Counted from the stretch's first letter, positions 25,192 through 32,563 are shown. The stretch: DNA of 55,617 nucleotides from CAYWRZ01 sp964460845 (GCA_964460845.1 CAYWRZ010000018.1:1-55617), one strand, 5' to 3'. Program-made: numbers and translations. Notes: generated from the letters alone by a model not told the origin.

Positions 25192-25545
25192 TTATGCTTT
25201 ATAGCGTGCTCTATTCTGTACGATTTGATCCATGTGCTGATAAGCCCAATCGGAAACTGAATGAAGCAAAGGCAGAAAATTCCTTCCCAATGCCGTAAGC
25301 TGATATTCCACTTTAGGGGGGATAACGGGATATACTTTACGGGAAATTAATCCGTCGGCTTCGAGCTTACGAAGGGAAACCGTCAGCATTTTTTCGGATA
25401 CATCGCTAATATTTTTATGAAGCTCGTTGAACCGCATTTTCTCAGTTTCGCCCAGGGTCAGAATCACTAAAGTGGTCCACTTATCAGACAAACGATCCAG
25501 CACCTGACGCACCGGGCAGTTCTCAATAGTTGAAAAATCTTTCAT
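25192..25545 (-). CDS. HxlR family transcriptional regulator
   Basis: 117 residues of a winged-helix regulator. NCPVRQVLDRLSDKWTTLVI (9-28) is the HxlR signature with its conserved Cys-Pro. MRFNELHKNI, LTVSLRKLEADGLISR and the wing VIPPKVEYQLTALG complete the fold. It is divergent from the QorB-like oxidoreductase, the same pairing as E. coli ytfH-ytfG. It probably represses that gene through the AGTAAGT sites between them and senses reactive or quinone compounds through Cys. Confidence 0.92.
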   Translation of the reverse strand: MKDFSTIENCPVRQVLDRLSDKWTTLVILTLGETEKMRFNELHKNISDVSEKMLTVSLRKLEADGLISRKVYPVIPPKVEYQLTALGRNFLPLLHSVSDWAYQHMDQIVQNRARYKA

Positions 25546-25586
25546 TTGAAATAAAATTTAACTAACTGATTGTCAATATCCCTAAC

Positions 25587-25667
25587 ACTTAAGTAAGTAA
25601 CTTTCAGCGTGCTCCGTTCTTGTTTGGCCTACACTTACTTTTTACCTTTGACTTACCAAAAGTAAGT
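25587..25667 (+). promoter_or_regulatory. Divergent promoter region with repeated AGTAAGT operator half-sites
   Basis: Three clusters: ACTTAAGTAAGT (25587-25598), ACTTACTT (25633-25640) and ACTTAC-CAAAA-GTAAGT (25651-25667, a perfect 6+6 inverted repeat). TTTG at 25623-25626 and TACCTTTG at 25643-25650 form a promoter with a 16-nt spacer for the oxidoreductase. The sites flank and overlap it, as expected for an HxlR operator. Confidence 0.65.
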
Positions 25668-25691
25668 ATAATTTTAAAAAAATCAGTACTC

Positions 25692-26555
25692 ATGCATTTA
25701 ATCACAGGAACATCGGGACAGTTAGGAAATACTGCAGCGAAGCTGTATTTAAAAAAGAATCCGGCCGAGCCCTTAGCCATTTTAAGTCGTACGGCAGAAA
25801 AGGTGGGAGAATTGGTCGAAAAAGGTGCCGAACTGAGAATCGGAGATTACGCAGACTATAATTCGCTAAGAAAAGCTTTTACCGGTATTAAGAAAATACT
25901 ATTTGTATCTTCTAATGACCTGGTACACCGCGAGACACACCATCAGAACGTGATCAAAGCTGCAAAAGAGGCAGGAGTAGAACAACTGATTTTTACCAGT
26001 TTTCAATTCAGCTCCACCGCCGCCGATTCGCCTAACGGACTGATGCCGGTGTATGTAGCTACAGAAAATTTCCTCAAAAACAGTGGATTGAATTATGTCA
26101 TTCTACGCAATGGCATCTATATGGACATGCTTCCGGGTATTATCGGCTCGTCTATTCGGGAGCACAAGGCCTTGTTTGCCCCGGCAGGTGATACGCCGGT
26201 GGCTTTTACCTCGCGGAACGATTTGGCAGAAGCTGCGGTGAATGTACTTTTATCAGATGCTTACACACAAAAAACGATTGACCTGACGAATGCCTCGTCG
26301 GTGAGCTTTCCCGAAATTGCGCGTATCCTAAGCGAGGTATTGAATACCGAAATCACTTATACCGACCCGGGTAATGAAGCGTACCAGGAATCGTTGCGCA
26401 GTGCGGGTCTGCCCACGGAAGTGGTCGGATTATTCGCGGGCATTCTTGCCAGCATCAAAGCCGGAGAGTTTACGAAAACCACTCCCGATCTGGAAGTGCT
26501 ATTAGGCAGAAAACCACTATCGGTAGCCGCGTTTTTAAGATCGGTATATGCCTGA
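25692..26555 (+). CDS. QorB/YtfG-like NAD(P)H-binding oxidoreductase (NmrA family)
   Basis: 287 residues of an atypical short-chain dehydrogenase. TGTSGQLGNTAAKLYL (5-20) is the nucleotide-binding loop. KILFVSSNDLVHRETHHQNV, FTSFQFSS and YVATENFLKNSGLNYVILRN (about 122-141) match quinone oxidoreductase 2. The start at ATG 25692 is chosen because the Rossmann loop normally begins at residue 3-5; an upstream ATG at 25620 lies inside the operator region. Probably reduces quinones with NADPH under control of the divergent HxlR regulator. Its composition is less AT-rich than the flanking genes, so the pair may be older chromosome or a separate insertion between two MORN paralogues. Confidence 0.9.
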   Translation: MHLITGTSGQLGNTAAKLYLKKNPAEPLAILSRTAEKVGELVEKGAELRIGDYADYNSLRKAFTGIKKILFVSSNDLVHRETHHQNVIKAAKEAGVEQLIFTSFQFSSTAADSPNGLMPVYVATENFLKNSGLNYVILRNGIYMDMLPGIIGSSIREHKALFAPAGDTPVAFTSRNDLAEAAVNVLLSDAYTQKTIDLTNASSVSFPEIARILSEVLNTEITYTDPGNEAYQESLRSAGLPTEVVGLFAGILASIKAGEFTKTTPDLEVLLGRKPLSVAAFLRSVYA

Positions 26556-26588
26556 TTTCGGAAGAAACTCAGTCCTCACACTTTGCAC

Positions 26589-26619
26589 AAGCGCCGTCTG
26601 TTTGGATGGCGCTTTTTTT
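26589..26619 (+). terminator. Rho-independent terminator of the oxidoreductase gene
   Basis: AAGCGCC (26589-26595) pairs with GGCGCTT (26608-26614) and is followed by a T run to 26619. It lies 33 bp past the stop codon. Confidence 0.85.
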
Positions 26620-26730
26620 GTGGATAGCGCAGTTCATTTCGCCGGTACAAGTCTTTTCTGTGCTCGTTTTTGAAAAAAAAGCTCGCATCGCAATACAAAA
26701 ATTCATCTGTCTCCTTGCTTTGGGGATTAT

Positions 26731-26771
26731 AAATATTTGTGGGTTTTAGTGTTTTTTTAGGGAGAAAGCGT
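26731..26771 (-). repeat. Diverged copy of the array spacer repeat (R type)
   Basis: The segment from AAATATTTGTGGGTTTT to GGGAGAAAGCGTG resembles the R repeats at 29490, 31673 and 35981 (ATTCGTAGGTTTTT...GGAGAAAGCGT). It lies just beyond the stop of the second MORN-like gene, marking the left end of the cassette array. No matching 48-bp core copy separates it from that stop. Confidence 0.5.
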
Positions 26772-26789
26772 GTTCCAATACCTACAGCA

Positions 26790-27449
26790 CTACCAATCTT
26801 TCCCCGGTTTATGCTTTTTCTTATTAACTAACTTTCCCTGTTCATCATAATAAAACCAAAATCCTTCTTTATATCCATTTCTGGTTCTACCAGAAGCTTT
26901 CACAATTCCATTTTCATAATAATAAGTATGTACATTATAGCTAAGGTTTTTTTCATCACGATGCCACTCAGATTCAACTGTTCCATCCGGAAAATAATTT
27001 TCTCCACTCCAAATTCCTCTGCCATCATAATAGTGCATGCTAAGTTTAATCCCATTTTCAGCATAATTATAAAACTCACCAAACTGCCTACCGTCTTTGT
27101 ACGAGCCTTCATACTCTATTTGTCCGTTGAACCAATATCGCTTTATAGATTGCAACAGATAATTCATATACACATATTCTACGGCCAATCGCGTAGTGTC
27201 TTGCAAAAAATAAACGTGGTAAATACCATCTTTCACTTTACGTTGAACCACATCCCTTCCGGGGCTAGCATATTTAAGCTTATATCCTATACTATTTGTA
27301 TCAAGGTATTTACAAATCGTTGTTTTATCAATCCACTCTTTACACGTGCTGTCTTTCTTGTTTAATTCCGAAGTATGTATATATTTCTGAGCATCTGAAA
27401 CCGAAACAAAAACCAGTATTCCAAATAAGACTAAAAAAAAATTTCTCAT
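26790..27449 (-). CDS. Secreted YwqK/MORN-like protein, copy 2
   Basis: 219 residues with a signal peptide (MRNFFLVLFGILVFVSVSDA). It is paralogous to the gene at 24417-25073 over its whole length: CKYLDTNSIGYK, YFLQDTTRLAVEYVY, RYWFNGQIEYEGSYKDG, YYYENGIVKASG and FYYDEQGKLVNKKKHK. MORN-like repeats make up the second half. The copies differ at many positions, so this is an old duplication or independent acquisition. Its place at the end of the cassette array, with a diverged spacer repeat just past its stop, suggests it is an immunity-type gene, but this is inferred. Confidence 0.8.
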   Translation of the reverse strand: MRNFFLVLFGILVFVSVSDAQKYIHTSELNKKDSTCKEWIDKTTICKYLDTNSIGYKLKYASPGRDVVQRKVKDGIYHVYFLQDTTRLAVEYVYMNYLLQSIKRYWFNGQIEYEGSYKDGRQFGEFYNYAENGIKLSMHYYDGRGIWSGENYFPDGTVESEWHRDEKNLSYNVHTYYYENGIVKASGRTRNGYKEGFWFYYDEQGKLVNKKKHKPGKDW

Positions 27450-27565
27450 TGCTTTATCATCTATTAGGGAGTATTCCTAAAACCACACAACTTAAAAATA
27501 AGAGAAAGATTCTAACTATGATTGAGAATTTAAAAAATCAATATTCTCTACTCTCAGATTGTAAA

Positions 27566-27684
27566 CACTTTCTGTTCCGGTCTCAGAAACTTTAAGGTAA
27601 ATAACACACCGAAAACCACATATACCCCAAAGAAAAAGCCCCGATTAACGGGGCTCTCAGACGTTAGCAGATATTTTGATACAG
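27566..27684 (-). repeat. Array spacer repeat, copy A (core 27637-27684 contains terminator)
   Basis: Read on the minus strand it starts 8 bp past the stop of the 130-residue gene. The sequence runs CTGTATCAAAATATCTGC, then the hairpin AGCCCCG-TTAAT-CGGGGCT with a T-rich tail, then a 71-bp extension ending in CAGAAAGTG. The core is identical to copies B, D and E. The hairpin works as a rho-independent terminator for the gene just upstream. Confidence 0.9.
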
Positions 27685-27692
27685 TCCTGATT

Positions 27693-28085
27693 TTAAAAAC
27701 ACGGGGTAATTGCTTTAAACTCCGACACTGTTTTTCCTTTTTTATCAATTTTTCCCCTGTAAAGTACACACTTTGCTTCTGGACCGAAAATTAAATACTC
27801 TCTATGTCTGTTTTTTTCGTCATATAAAAACCATTTTCCTACCGCGTCGCCTTCAAGTATAGATCCAATACCAAAATAACCATTATCCCAACGAACAATA
27901 ACATTATTCAAAGAGTTATCAGAACTAATAATGAAAATTTTTCCCGTTTTTCCGTTCAGTAAAAACTTGTTTGAAAAATCCTTTATTTCAACTGTGTCAA
28001 CTTTTGTGCTGTTTTGACCAAAAACATCTATAGTGAAAAATAATACAATAAAAATCACCGATAATCTGAAAAATAATTTACGCAT
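27693..28085 (-). CDS. Small secreted protein, candidate immunity factor
   Basis: 130 residues with a signal peptide (MRKLFFRLSVIFIVLFFTID, cleavage near VFGQ). The body has NKFLLNGKTGKIFIIS, GKWFLYDEKNRHREYLIFG and a short C terminus with one Cys. I recognise no family; the GKWFLYDEKN block recalls a single MORN-type hairpin. The gene begins 2 bp after the stop of a broken upstream coding remnant (28088-28258) and ends 8 bp before repeat copy A, the same layout as the other array genes. Immunity to a lost toxin tip is inferred from this context only. Confidence 0.65.
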   Translation of the reverse strand: MRKLFFRLSVIFIVLFFTIDVFGQNSTKVDTVEIKDFSNKFLLNGKTGKIFIISSDNSLNNVIVRWDNGYFGIGSILEGDAVGKWFLYDEKNRHREYLIFGPEAKCVLYRGKIDKKGKTVSEFKAITPCF

Positions 28086-28087
28086 TG

Positions 28088-28258
28088 CTATTCCTCCTTA
28101 GGGGTTGAATTTTTATTTTCTATTGCCTGATTAACTCTTTCAATGGGAAGATTGAAACACTTATCTATTTCTTGCTCTTTTTCTTTTAGGCACTCTATTC
28201 ACATCTGTATGTTAGTTATCTTGACCAGGCACACAGGTGACCAAGCCTCCACTCGTCC
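28088..28258 (-). pseudogene. Remnant of an Rhs-type toxin tip (C-terminal end)
   Basis: Reading from 28258 gives 57 codons: GRVEAWSPV...ITNIQM, an in-frame TGA, then IECLKEKEQEIDKCF and ERVNQAIENKNSTPKEE, ending in TAG 2 bp before the ATG of the next gene. The second half looks coding (no further stop, charged helices) and an AAGGAGG ribosome site lies at its end. It lacks any N-terminal part. I read it as the tail of a displaced toxin module with one nonsense codon. Confidence 0.5.
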
Positions 28259-28456
28259 CTATTGTTCACTAGAAAAAATAACATTACACTCTTCATGCAT
28301 CTCTTCCTCATCAAACTCTACATAAATATATGCTTTTTTCGCCTATAAAACCTCACAAAATTTAATTATTCTCTCCCAAAACCTATCTATCTCAATATAA
28401 ACCAGATAGGTTTCGGCCTTTTTCTTTACTAATGAAGACAACATCATTTACCGCTA
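28259..28456 (-). pseudogene. Broken copy of the 130-residue gene at 30950-31342
   Basis: The minus strand encodes NDVVFISKEKGRNLS, a small deletion with frameshift, then FYIEIDRFWERIIKFCEVL, a TAG, and AKKAYIYVEFDEEEM...IFSSEQ with a stop. These match INKESGRNLS, VYIELDNLFWRKI, FCEVLLAKKAHIYVEFDEE and IFSSEK of the intact gene. The N-terminal half is missing. The deletion plus the nonsense codon make it non-functional. Confidence 0.85.
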
Positions 28457-28499
28457 TTTGTAAATCCTACCCAAAAACCAAACCCTTATAACTAAAAAA

Positions 28500-28556
28500 C
28501 CCTCGAATCTCGCGGGTTCCAAATAACAACAACTATTTTGATACACGACTGACGCA
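28500..28556 (-). repeat. Strongly diverged array spacer (copy F)
   Basis: On the minus strand it begins at the stop of the 242-residue gene. It keeps TGTATCAAAATA and then an AACCC...GGGTTTTTT weak hairpin in place of the GC-rich terminator of the other copies. It is probably an old or independent version of the same element. Confidence 0.45.
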
Positions 28557-29285
28557 CTACTTACTTTGATACCAATTATCCGTTAATTCTTTATGAACAG
28601 TTTTAGTTAATACTCCTCTTTTATTATAATACTGAATTTCGGCATAATTCGGCAATGCCTTCAGAATCTTCATCGGCTTCCCGTTCTTATAATAAAGAAT
28701 GGAATAACGGGTTTTCCCTTCCTGACAGTATTCTGCGCCAAAAACCCTTCCTTTCCCATCAAGCCGATATAACAAGTAAGTATGCATCTGCGCGTCAAAA
28801 GTAAATCCATAGAAGCTAATCTTTCCCCGCCTGTTAAATTCTAATTGTGCCCCTCGTTTTAAATCAAATTGATAATTATTAAACCTTATAACTTTATTCC
28901 CTATAAATTCTAATCTAGGACCATGTTGCATATTGAACTCATAGCGCTGAAGCACCATATTTTCATTATTCCGATATAGATAAAGTCCCTTTTTATAGAC
29001 TGTTTCTTCCTGAAGAGGAAGAGGGTAAAAAACAACTCGTGCATTAATATTATTCTTATATAACTCCATAAAATCTTTAAAAAATAAAGATTCAGAGAGT
29101 TGATAAAATATTGTATCGTGGTTTCCCAACTGAGTATCTTTCATGTAATAATATATCTTATTCGGATATCTGTCTAAATCCACAAAAAAATAAGGCATCC
29201 CCAATTGTACTGACTCCTGTGCACGAAGATTTGCCGAGTAAAAAATCGAAGCAAAGAAAATGAAAACACCAGTCAACTTATTCAT
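28557..29285 (-). CDS. Secreted MORN-like protein, candidate immunity factor
   Basis: 242 residues with a signal peptide (about 1-22, ending NLRA). The mature part has repeated strands of the type FNMQHGPRLEFIGNKVIRFN, FDLKRGAQLEFNRRGKISFY and YYKNGKPMKIL, which resemble degenerate MORN/YwqK hairpins. Its ATG overlaps the TGA of the remnant at 29282-29489 (ATGA), the arrangement of a toxin gene followed by its immunity gene. The downstream side is spacer copy F. No enzymatic motif. The role as immunity protein is inferred from the overlap and the array context. Confidence 0.7.
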   Translation of the reverse strand: MNKLTGVFIFFASIFYSANLRAQESVQLGMPYFFVDLDRYPNKIYYYMKDTQLGNHDTIFYQLSESLFFKDFMELYKNNINARVVFYPLPLQEETVYKKGLYLYRNNENMVLQRYEFNMQHGPRLEFIGNKVIRFNNYQFDLKRGAQLEFNRRGKISFYGFTFDAQMHTYLLYRLDGKGRVFGAEYCQEGKTRYSILYYKNGKPMKILKALPNYAEIQYYNKRGVLTKTVHKELTDNWYQSK

Positions 29286-29489
29286 AACTCACTTCCTCCT
29301 GTGCCCAGTACATATTCACCGGTTCCTGACTTGGAATACGCCGCTGGAGTCTGAATTTTCCTTTCTGTAGTTCTTATTATAGATCTTAATTGCATGTTAA
29401 AAGAATTAAATGTCCAGCCTGACATATTATTAAAATTTCTCAAGTTTTCAGGATTTAAATTTAGAGTTAATGCCCGTATGTGGAAATAT
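29282..29489 (-). pseudogene. Remnant of an Rhs-type toxin tip, stop overlapping the next start
   Basis: The minus strand shows an open frame without its beginning: LTLNLNPENLRNFNNMSGW, FNSFNMQLRSIIRTTERKIQ, then PAAYSKSGTGEYVLGTGGSEL and TGA. The TGA shares ATGA with the immunity-like gene that follows. The coding-like part starts at the border of repeat R1 (29490-29534). No start codon fits an intact gene. I read it as the last about 65 residues of a displaced tip. Confidence 0.55.
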
Positions 29490-29685
29490 ACAAAGATTCG
29501 TAGCTTTTTGTATTATTCTTACGGAGAAACCGTAACACACCAAGTCAGGGAATGTCCTTTTTTAACCACTTTCTGTCCAGTCTAAGACACTTTAAGGTAA
29601 ATAACATACCGAAAACCACATATACTCAAAAAGAAAAAGCCCCGATTAACGGGGCTCTCAGACGTTAGCAGATATTTTGATACAG
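29490..29685 (-). repeat. Array spacer repeat, copy B (core 29638-29685, extension to 29535, R unit 29490-29534)
   Basis: This is the most complete copy. From the stop of the 284-residue gene it runs: core with terminator hairpin, then the extension shared with copy D over about 151 bp (29535-29685 against 31865-32015), then an R unit (ACAAAGATTCGTAGC to GGAGAAACCGT). The core is identical to A, D and E. Confidence 0.9.
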
Positions 29686-29688
29686 CAC

Positions 29689-30543
29689 TTATTTACTCAT
29701 ATCAATCCAAAAATAATTCGTATTAGAAATAAAATTATAAGGTAAATAAAAACGGTTTACGAAATATGAAATAATTCTAAGTTGTTCCTTATTAAGCTTC
29801 ATTGCAAAATTTATATCATTCTTATATTCCCTATTCATTCTTTTTTTATCCTTCTCACCATTAGAAAAATTTTCATATTCAAAAAGAAAATTTTTTAACA
29901 CTTTCTCAGAATCAAGCTCATAATAAACACTATACTGCTCTCTATTTCGTACTCCCTTCACAACGATGATATTAATTTTATTTTCTTTCTCATCATAATA
30001 AATTTTATTTCTTTGAATTGATTCCTGAAATTTATATTCATCAAAATAATATACTATAGAGTCAACCCAAGGGAGTTCTGAAGCCCATCCTATTTTAATT
30101 ACAGAGTCATTGAAATAATAAATTTCAGTTTCAGAAACCAGGTAATCTTCTTGATATTTTAAAATTTGTGATATCTCTCCAGTAATTAAATACTTAATAG
30201 TATCTATCAACACGACATCATCATAACAATGAGCGATATCGCTAATATAACCTAAACTATCAAAGCTAAAAATTCTTGAAAAAGAGTATTCTCCATTTTC
30301 ATAATTATATTCTCTAACTTCATATTTTTCATTTTTTTGAACTATAGAGTCTATTATTTTTGTGTGAAATCTATTACTATAGTAATCTCTATTTATTATT
30401 AATGTATTATCATCACAAAAAACAACTTCGATTTCAGAATTTAACCCATAATCAGTTTTTTCTGAAATTTTGAAAACAGTATCATGCAAAATATTTATTG
30501 AGCCTATACTATGATATAAAAGAATCAAAAATATACCAGTCAT
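29689..30543 (-). CDS. Secreted protein of unknown family, candidate immunity factor
   Basis: 284 residues, very AT-rich. It begins with a hydrophobic stretch (MTGIFLILLYHSIGSINI) that could be a signal peptide. The body is strand-rich with many Tyr, Asp and Asn (KYEVREYNYENGEYSFSRIF, YYFDEYKFQESIQRNKIYYD). No known motif. It ends 3 bp before repeat copy B, and 55 bp upstream lies the stop of an OmpA-like coding remnant. The position between remnant and spacer repeat is why I suggest immunity; nothing in the sequence itself proves it. Confidence 0.65.
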   Translation of the reverse strand: MTGIFLILLYHSIGSINILHDTVFKISEKTDYGLNSEIEVVFCDDNTLIINRDYYSNRFHTKIIDSIVQKNEKYEVREYNYENGEYSFSRIFSFDSLGYISDIAHCYDDVVLIDTIKYLITGEISQILKYQEDYLVSETEIYYFNDSVIKIGWASELPWVDSIVYYFDEYKFQESIQRNKIYYDEKENKINIIVVKGVRNREQYSVYYELDSEKVLKNFLFEYENFSNGEKDKKRMNREYKNDINFAMKLNKEQLRIISYFVNRFYLPYNFISNTNYFWIDMSK

Positions 30544-30578
30544 TTTGCAATCTTAATTACATTCAACGTTCAATCATT

Positions 30579-30596
30579 GATTGATAATTATCAATC
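30579..30596. other. Perfect 18-bp palindrome
   Basis: GATTGATAATTATCAATC lies between a toxin-like remnant and the 284-residue gene. It could be an operator or a weak hairpin; no T run follows. Confidence 0.4.
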
Positions 30597-30598
30597 GG

Positions 30599-30862
30599 CT
30601 ATCCAGCATGAATAACAATCGTAACTTTACGTTTAATATCCTGTCCACCAACAACCTTTGTTATTTTCTCACTATTCATTCCTAATGAAATTAATAAATT
30701 GGATATACTATTAGTTCTTTCATCTGCTAATCCATAATTATACCTCAAGAAGTACCAGCATCCCTCGCTTGATTTGCAGGCAATATCACGATTTAAAAAA
30801 ATAGGTGCTTGTCTCAAAAAAGTAGAGTTTACCACAAGATTTATATTGACAACACTGAACAT
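30599..30862 (-). pseudogene. C-terminal fragment with an OmpA-like segment
   Basis: 87 codons without a credible N terminus, because a stop sits just upstream of the first ATG. YNYGLADERTNSISNLLISL followed by GMNSEKITKVVGGQDIKRKVTIVI matches the end of OmpA-like peptidoglycan-binding domains (YNxxLxxxR, LxxxG, KRxVxI). It could be the end of a displaced tip or effector module that carried an OmpA-like domain. It lies just upstream of an immunity-like gene. Confidence 0.5.
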
Positions 30863-30949
30863 CCTTTATATTCTAGGGTTTACTCGAACTTCGTTTCCAC
30901 AGTATTTACAAGCATTCAGAAGCATGTGCTTTTTCATCCCAATTCAGAA

Positions 30950-31342
30950 CTACTTTTCACTAGAAAAAATAATATTACACTCTTCATGCATCTCTTCCTC
31001 ATCAAACTCCACATAAATATGTGCTTTTTTCGCCAATAAAACCTCACAAAATCCAACTATTTTTCTCCAAAATAAATTATCCAGTTCGATATATACTATT
31101 TTTCTATCTGCATCAAATTTGGATAAATTTCGGCCGCTTTCCTTATTGATTACGACGACATCAGATACTCCTATAATTCTCTTCACAAAAGACAACGATT
31201 TAAGAGAAATCGCCTCATCCTGATTCAGCATAATATACTTTATAGTATCTCTCAACTTTACATAATCCTCTGAGGCTCCTCTAAAATAGAGATTGCAGCC
31301 TGGCTCCATCTCTATAACCTCATCCGTAAAATCAATAAGCAT
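30950..31342 (-). CDS. Unknown 130-residue cytoplasmic protein, duplicated in the array
   Basis: 130 residues, acidic (MLIDFTDEVIEMEPG at the start, VEFDEEEMHEECNIIFSSEK at the end), with no signal peptide, unlike its secreted neighbours. A broken copy lies at 28259-28456. It begins 174 bp after a Cys/Pro-rich coding remnant (31517-31621) and ends 87 bp before the OmpA-like remnant. I recognise no family. Compact acidic proteins of this size are typical immunity proteins; that role is inferred from context. Confidence 0.65.
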   Translation of the reverse strand: MLIDFTDEVIEMEPGCNLYFRGASEDYVKLRDTIKYIMLNQDEAISLKSLSFVKRIIGVSDVVVINKESGRNLSKFDADRKIVYIELDNLFWRKIVGFCEVLLAKKAHIYVEFDEEEMHEECNIIFSSEK

Positions 31343-31487
31343 AGTCTGTTTTTATTTAAAAACCTGAACTTCTTAATTTAATATTTTCTATCTAAGAAAT
31401 AAAAAAACTCTATACTAACAATTTCTCTACAAAAATTCACCCCAAAAAAACAACTTTACACAGGCCAGCAAGGTCTCCGACCTACGT

Positions 31488-31502
31488 ACGTATAAAATAC
31501 GT
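31488..31502. other. Inverted repeat ACGTAT-AAA-ATACGT
   Basis: A perfect 6+6 inverted repeat in the otherwise featureless stretch 31343-31516, just downstream (minus strand) of a coding remnant. Function unknown. Confidence 0.4.
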
Positions 31503-31516
31503 CTTATGTCCCAAGA

Positions 31517-31621
31517 CTACTTAAGTTCTAAAATTTCTTCCGGTTTGTCAATGCCAGTAAAAACATCTTTATCAGGAGGACAGGGCAAACAACTCTGATT
31601 AATCGAACTGACTTTCAAGGG
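31517..31621 (-). pseudogene. Short Cys/Pro-rich remnant of a toxin tip
   Basis: 35 codons open on the minus strand: PLKVSSINQSCLPCPPDKD then VFTGIDKPEEILELK and TAG. An in-frame TAA lies directly upstream. The CxPCPP block is reminiscent of linkers in Bacteroidota Rhs tips. It follows repeat R2 on the minus strand as the other remnants follow their repeats. Confidence 0.45.
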
Positions 31622-31672
31622 TTAGCACCTGAAACACATTTACCCTGTATATCAGGTGATTATAAAAATATT

Positions 31673-31718
31673 ACGAAGATTCGTAGGTTTTTGTGTCATT
31701 CTCACCGAGAAAGCGTGG
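31673..31718 (-). repeat. Array R repeat (R2)
   Basis: ACGAAGATTCGTAGG to CGAGAAAGCGTGG matches R1 (29490) and R3 (35981) at most positions. It belongs to the spacer that begins with core copy C. Confidence 0.75.
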
Positions 31719-31766
31719 ACACTTTTCGTCTGAATATAGACACAAAACGCACCTCCGAAAAAAAAA

Positions 31767-31864
31767 AGCCCCGATTAACGGGGCTCTCAGACATTAGCAG
31801 ATATTTTGATACAGCACTACTCCTTGCATGGGCTATCATCGTGTAAACAACAGCAGATAATTTG
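31767..31864 (-). repeat. Array spacer core copy C preceded by an 11-codon gene tail
   Basis: The core at 31767-31814 differs from the others by one base (ACATT for ACGTT) and keeps the terminator with a long T run. Between it and copy D only 50 bp remain, ending CLHDDSPCKE plus TAG placed directly at the core edge, exactly where the stop of the gene at 32018 meets copy D. So this looks like a cassette whose gene was deleted except for its last codons. Confidence 0.7.
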
Positions 31865-32015
31865 ACACACCAGGTCAGGGAATGTCCTTTTTTAACCACT
31901 TTCTGTCCGGTCTAAGACACTTTAAGGTAAATAACACTCCGAAAACCGCACATCCCAAAAAACAAAAAGCCCCGATTAACGGGGCTCTCAGACGTTAGCA
32001 GATATTTTGATACAG
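31865..32015 (-). repeat. Array spacer repeat, copy D (core 31968-32015)
   Basis: It starts 2 bp past the stop of the gene at 32018-32545. The core is identical to A, B and E, and the extension aligns with copy B over its full 151 bp with few differences. The terminator hairpin is intact. Confidence 0.9.
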
Positions 32016-32017
32016 CA

Positions 32018-32545
32018 CTAATTGCAATAATCGGAGAGTGTACAATTGCAAATTTTCTTTTCATAGTATTTTCTTCCTTTTATTGAAACATCTTTTTCAT
32101 CTATAAAAAAAGTCAATCCATAATAATAAAACTCTATCTTTTGAATCAAACATACAGATAATCTTAACACATCTTCTTCAGAAGGGTTTCTATTAATATC
32201 TCTTATTTTAATCTCACAATATGGATTAAAATAAAAATTGAAATATACCTCATCTTTTAAAAAGTGATCAATATAGGTCATTAGATAAGAATTACGTCCT
32301 ATATGATCCTCTTCGACTATCACATTACGATATGTGATTTCACTATGATTTAAAAATTTAATAAATCTTTCACCAATAAACGACCTTAAATCTACTTTTT
32401 TATTAAATACTTTATATGAAAAGTGATTGAGAATTTCACTATCACATGAATATTTTATATTATCACCGCATTTTCCTGAGCCATAAACACCGGGAATAAT
32501 GAGCAACACTACCTGAATGTAAATGTTAAAAAATAAAATCTTCAT
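32018..32545 (-). CDS. Secreted candidate immunity protein of the truncated Rhs
   Basis: 175 residues with a signal peptide (MKILFFNIYIQVVLLIIPGVYG). The mature part holds six or more cysteines (KCGDNIKYSC, PYC, SVC, ICNCTLSDYC), so disulfides are likely, and otherwise alternating strands and charged helices. No known family. It starts 18 bp after the stop of the truncated Rhs gene and ends 2 bp before repeat copy D. Tight linkage to a toxin-tip gene is the classical position of a cognate immunity gene. A periplasmic location would fit protection against a delivered protease. Confidence 0.7.
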   Translation of the reverse strand: MKILFFNIYIQVVLLIIPGVYGSGKCGDNIKYSCDSEILNHFSYKVFNKKVDLRSFIGERFIKFLNHSEITYRNVIVEEDHIGRNSYLMTYIDHFLKDEVYFNFYFNPYCEIKIRDINRNPSEEDVLRLSVCLIQKIEFYYYGLTFFIDEKDVSIKGRKYYEKKICNCTLSDYCN

Positions 32546-32563
32546 AGAGAGTCAAATGATTTA

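Noticed and set aside
27516..27560. 15-codon frame YNLRVENIDFLNSQS between repeat copy A and the second MORN-like gene, possibly another tip remnant.
   Set aside because: Too short to distinguish from chance in AT-rich DNA.
31702..31899. 65-residue minus-strand frame.
   Set aside because: Runs through repeat copies C and D and is only an accident of the spacer sequence, apart from its short gene tail in another register.
27566..32015. Repeated units suggesting a CRISPR array.
   Set aside because: Copies are 1-2 kb apart with genes between, start at stop codons and contain a terminator; no regular spacers or cas genes.
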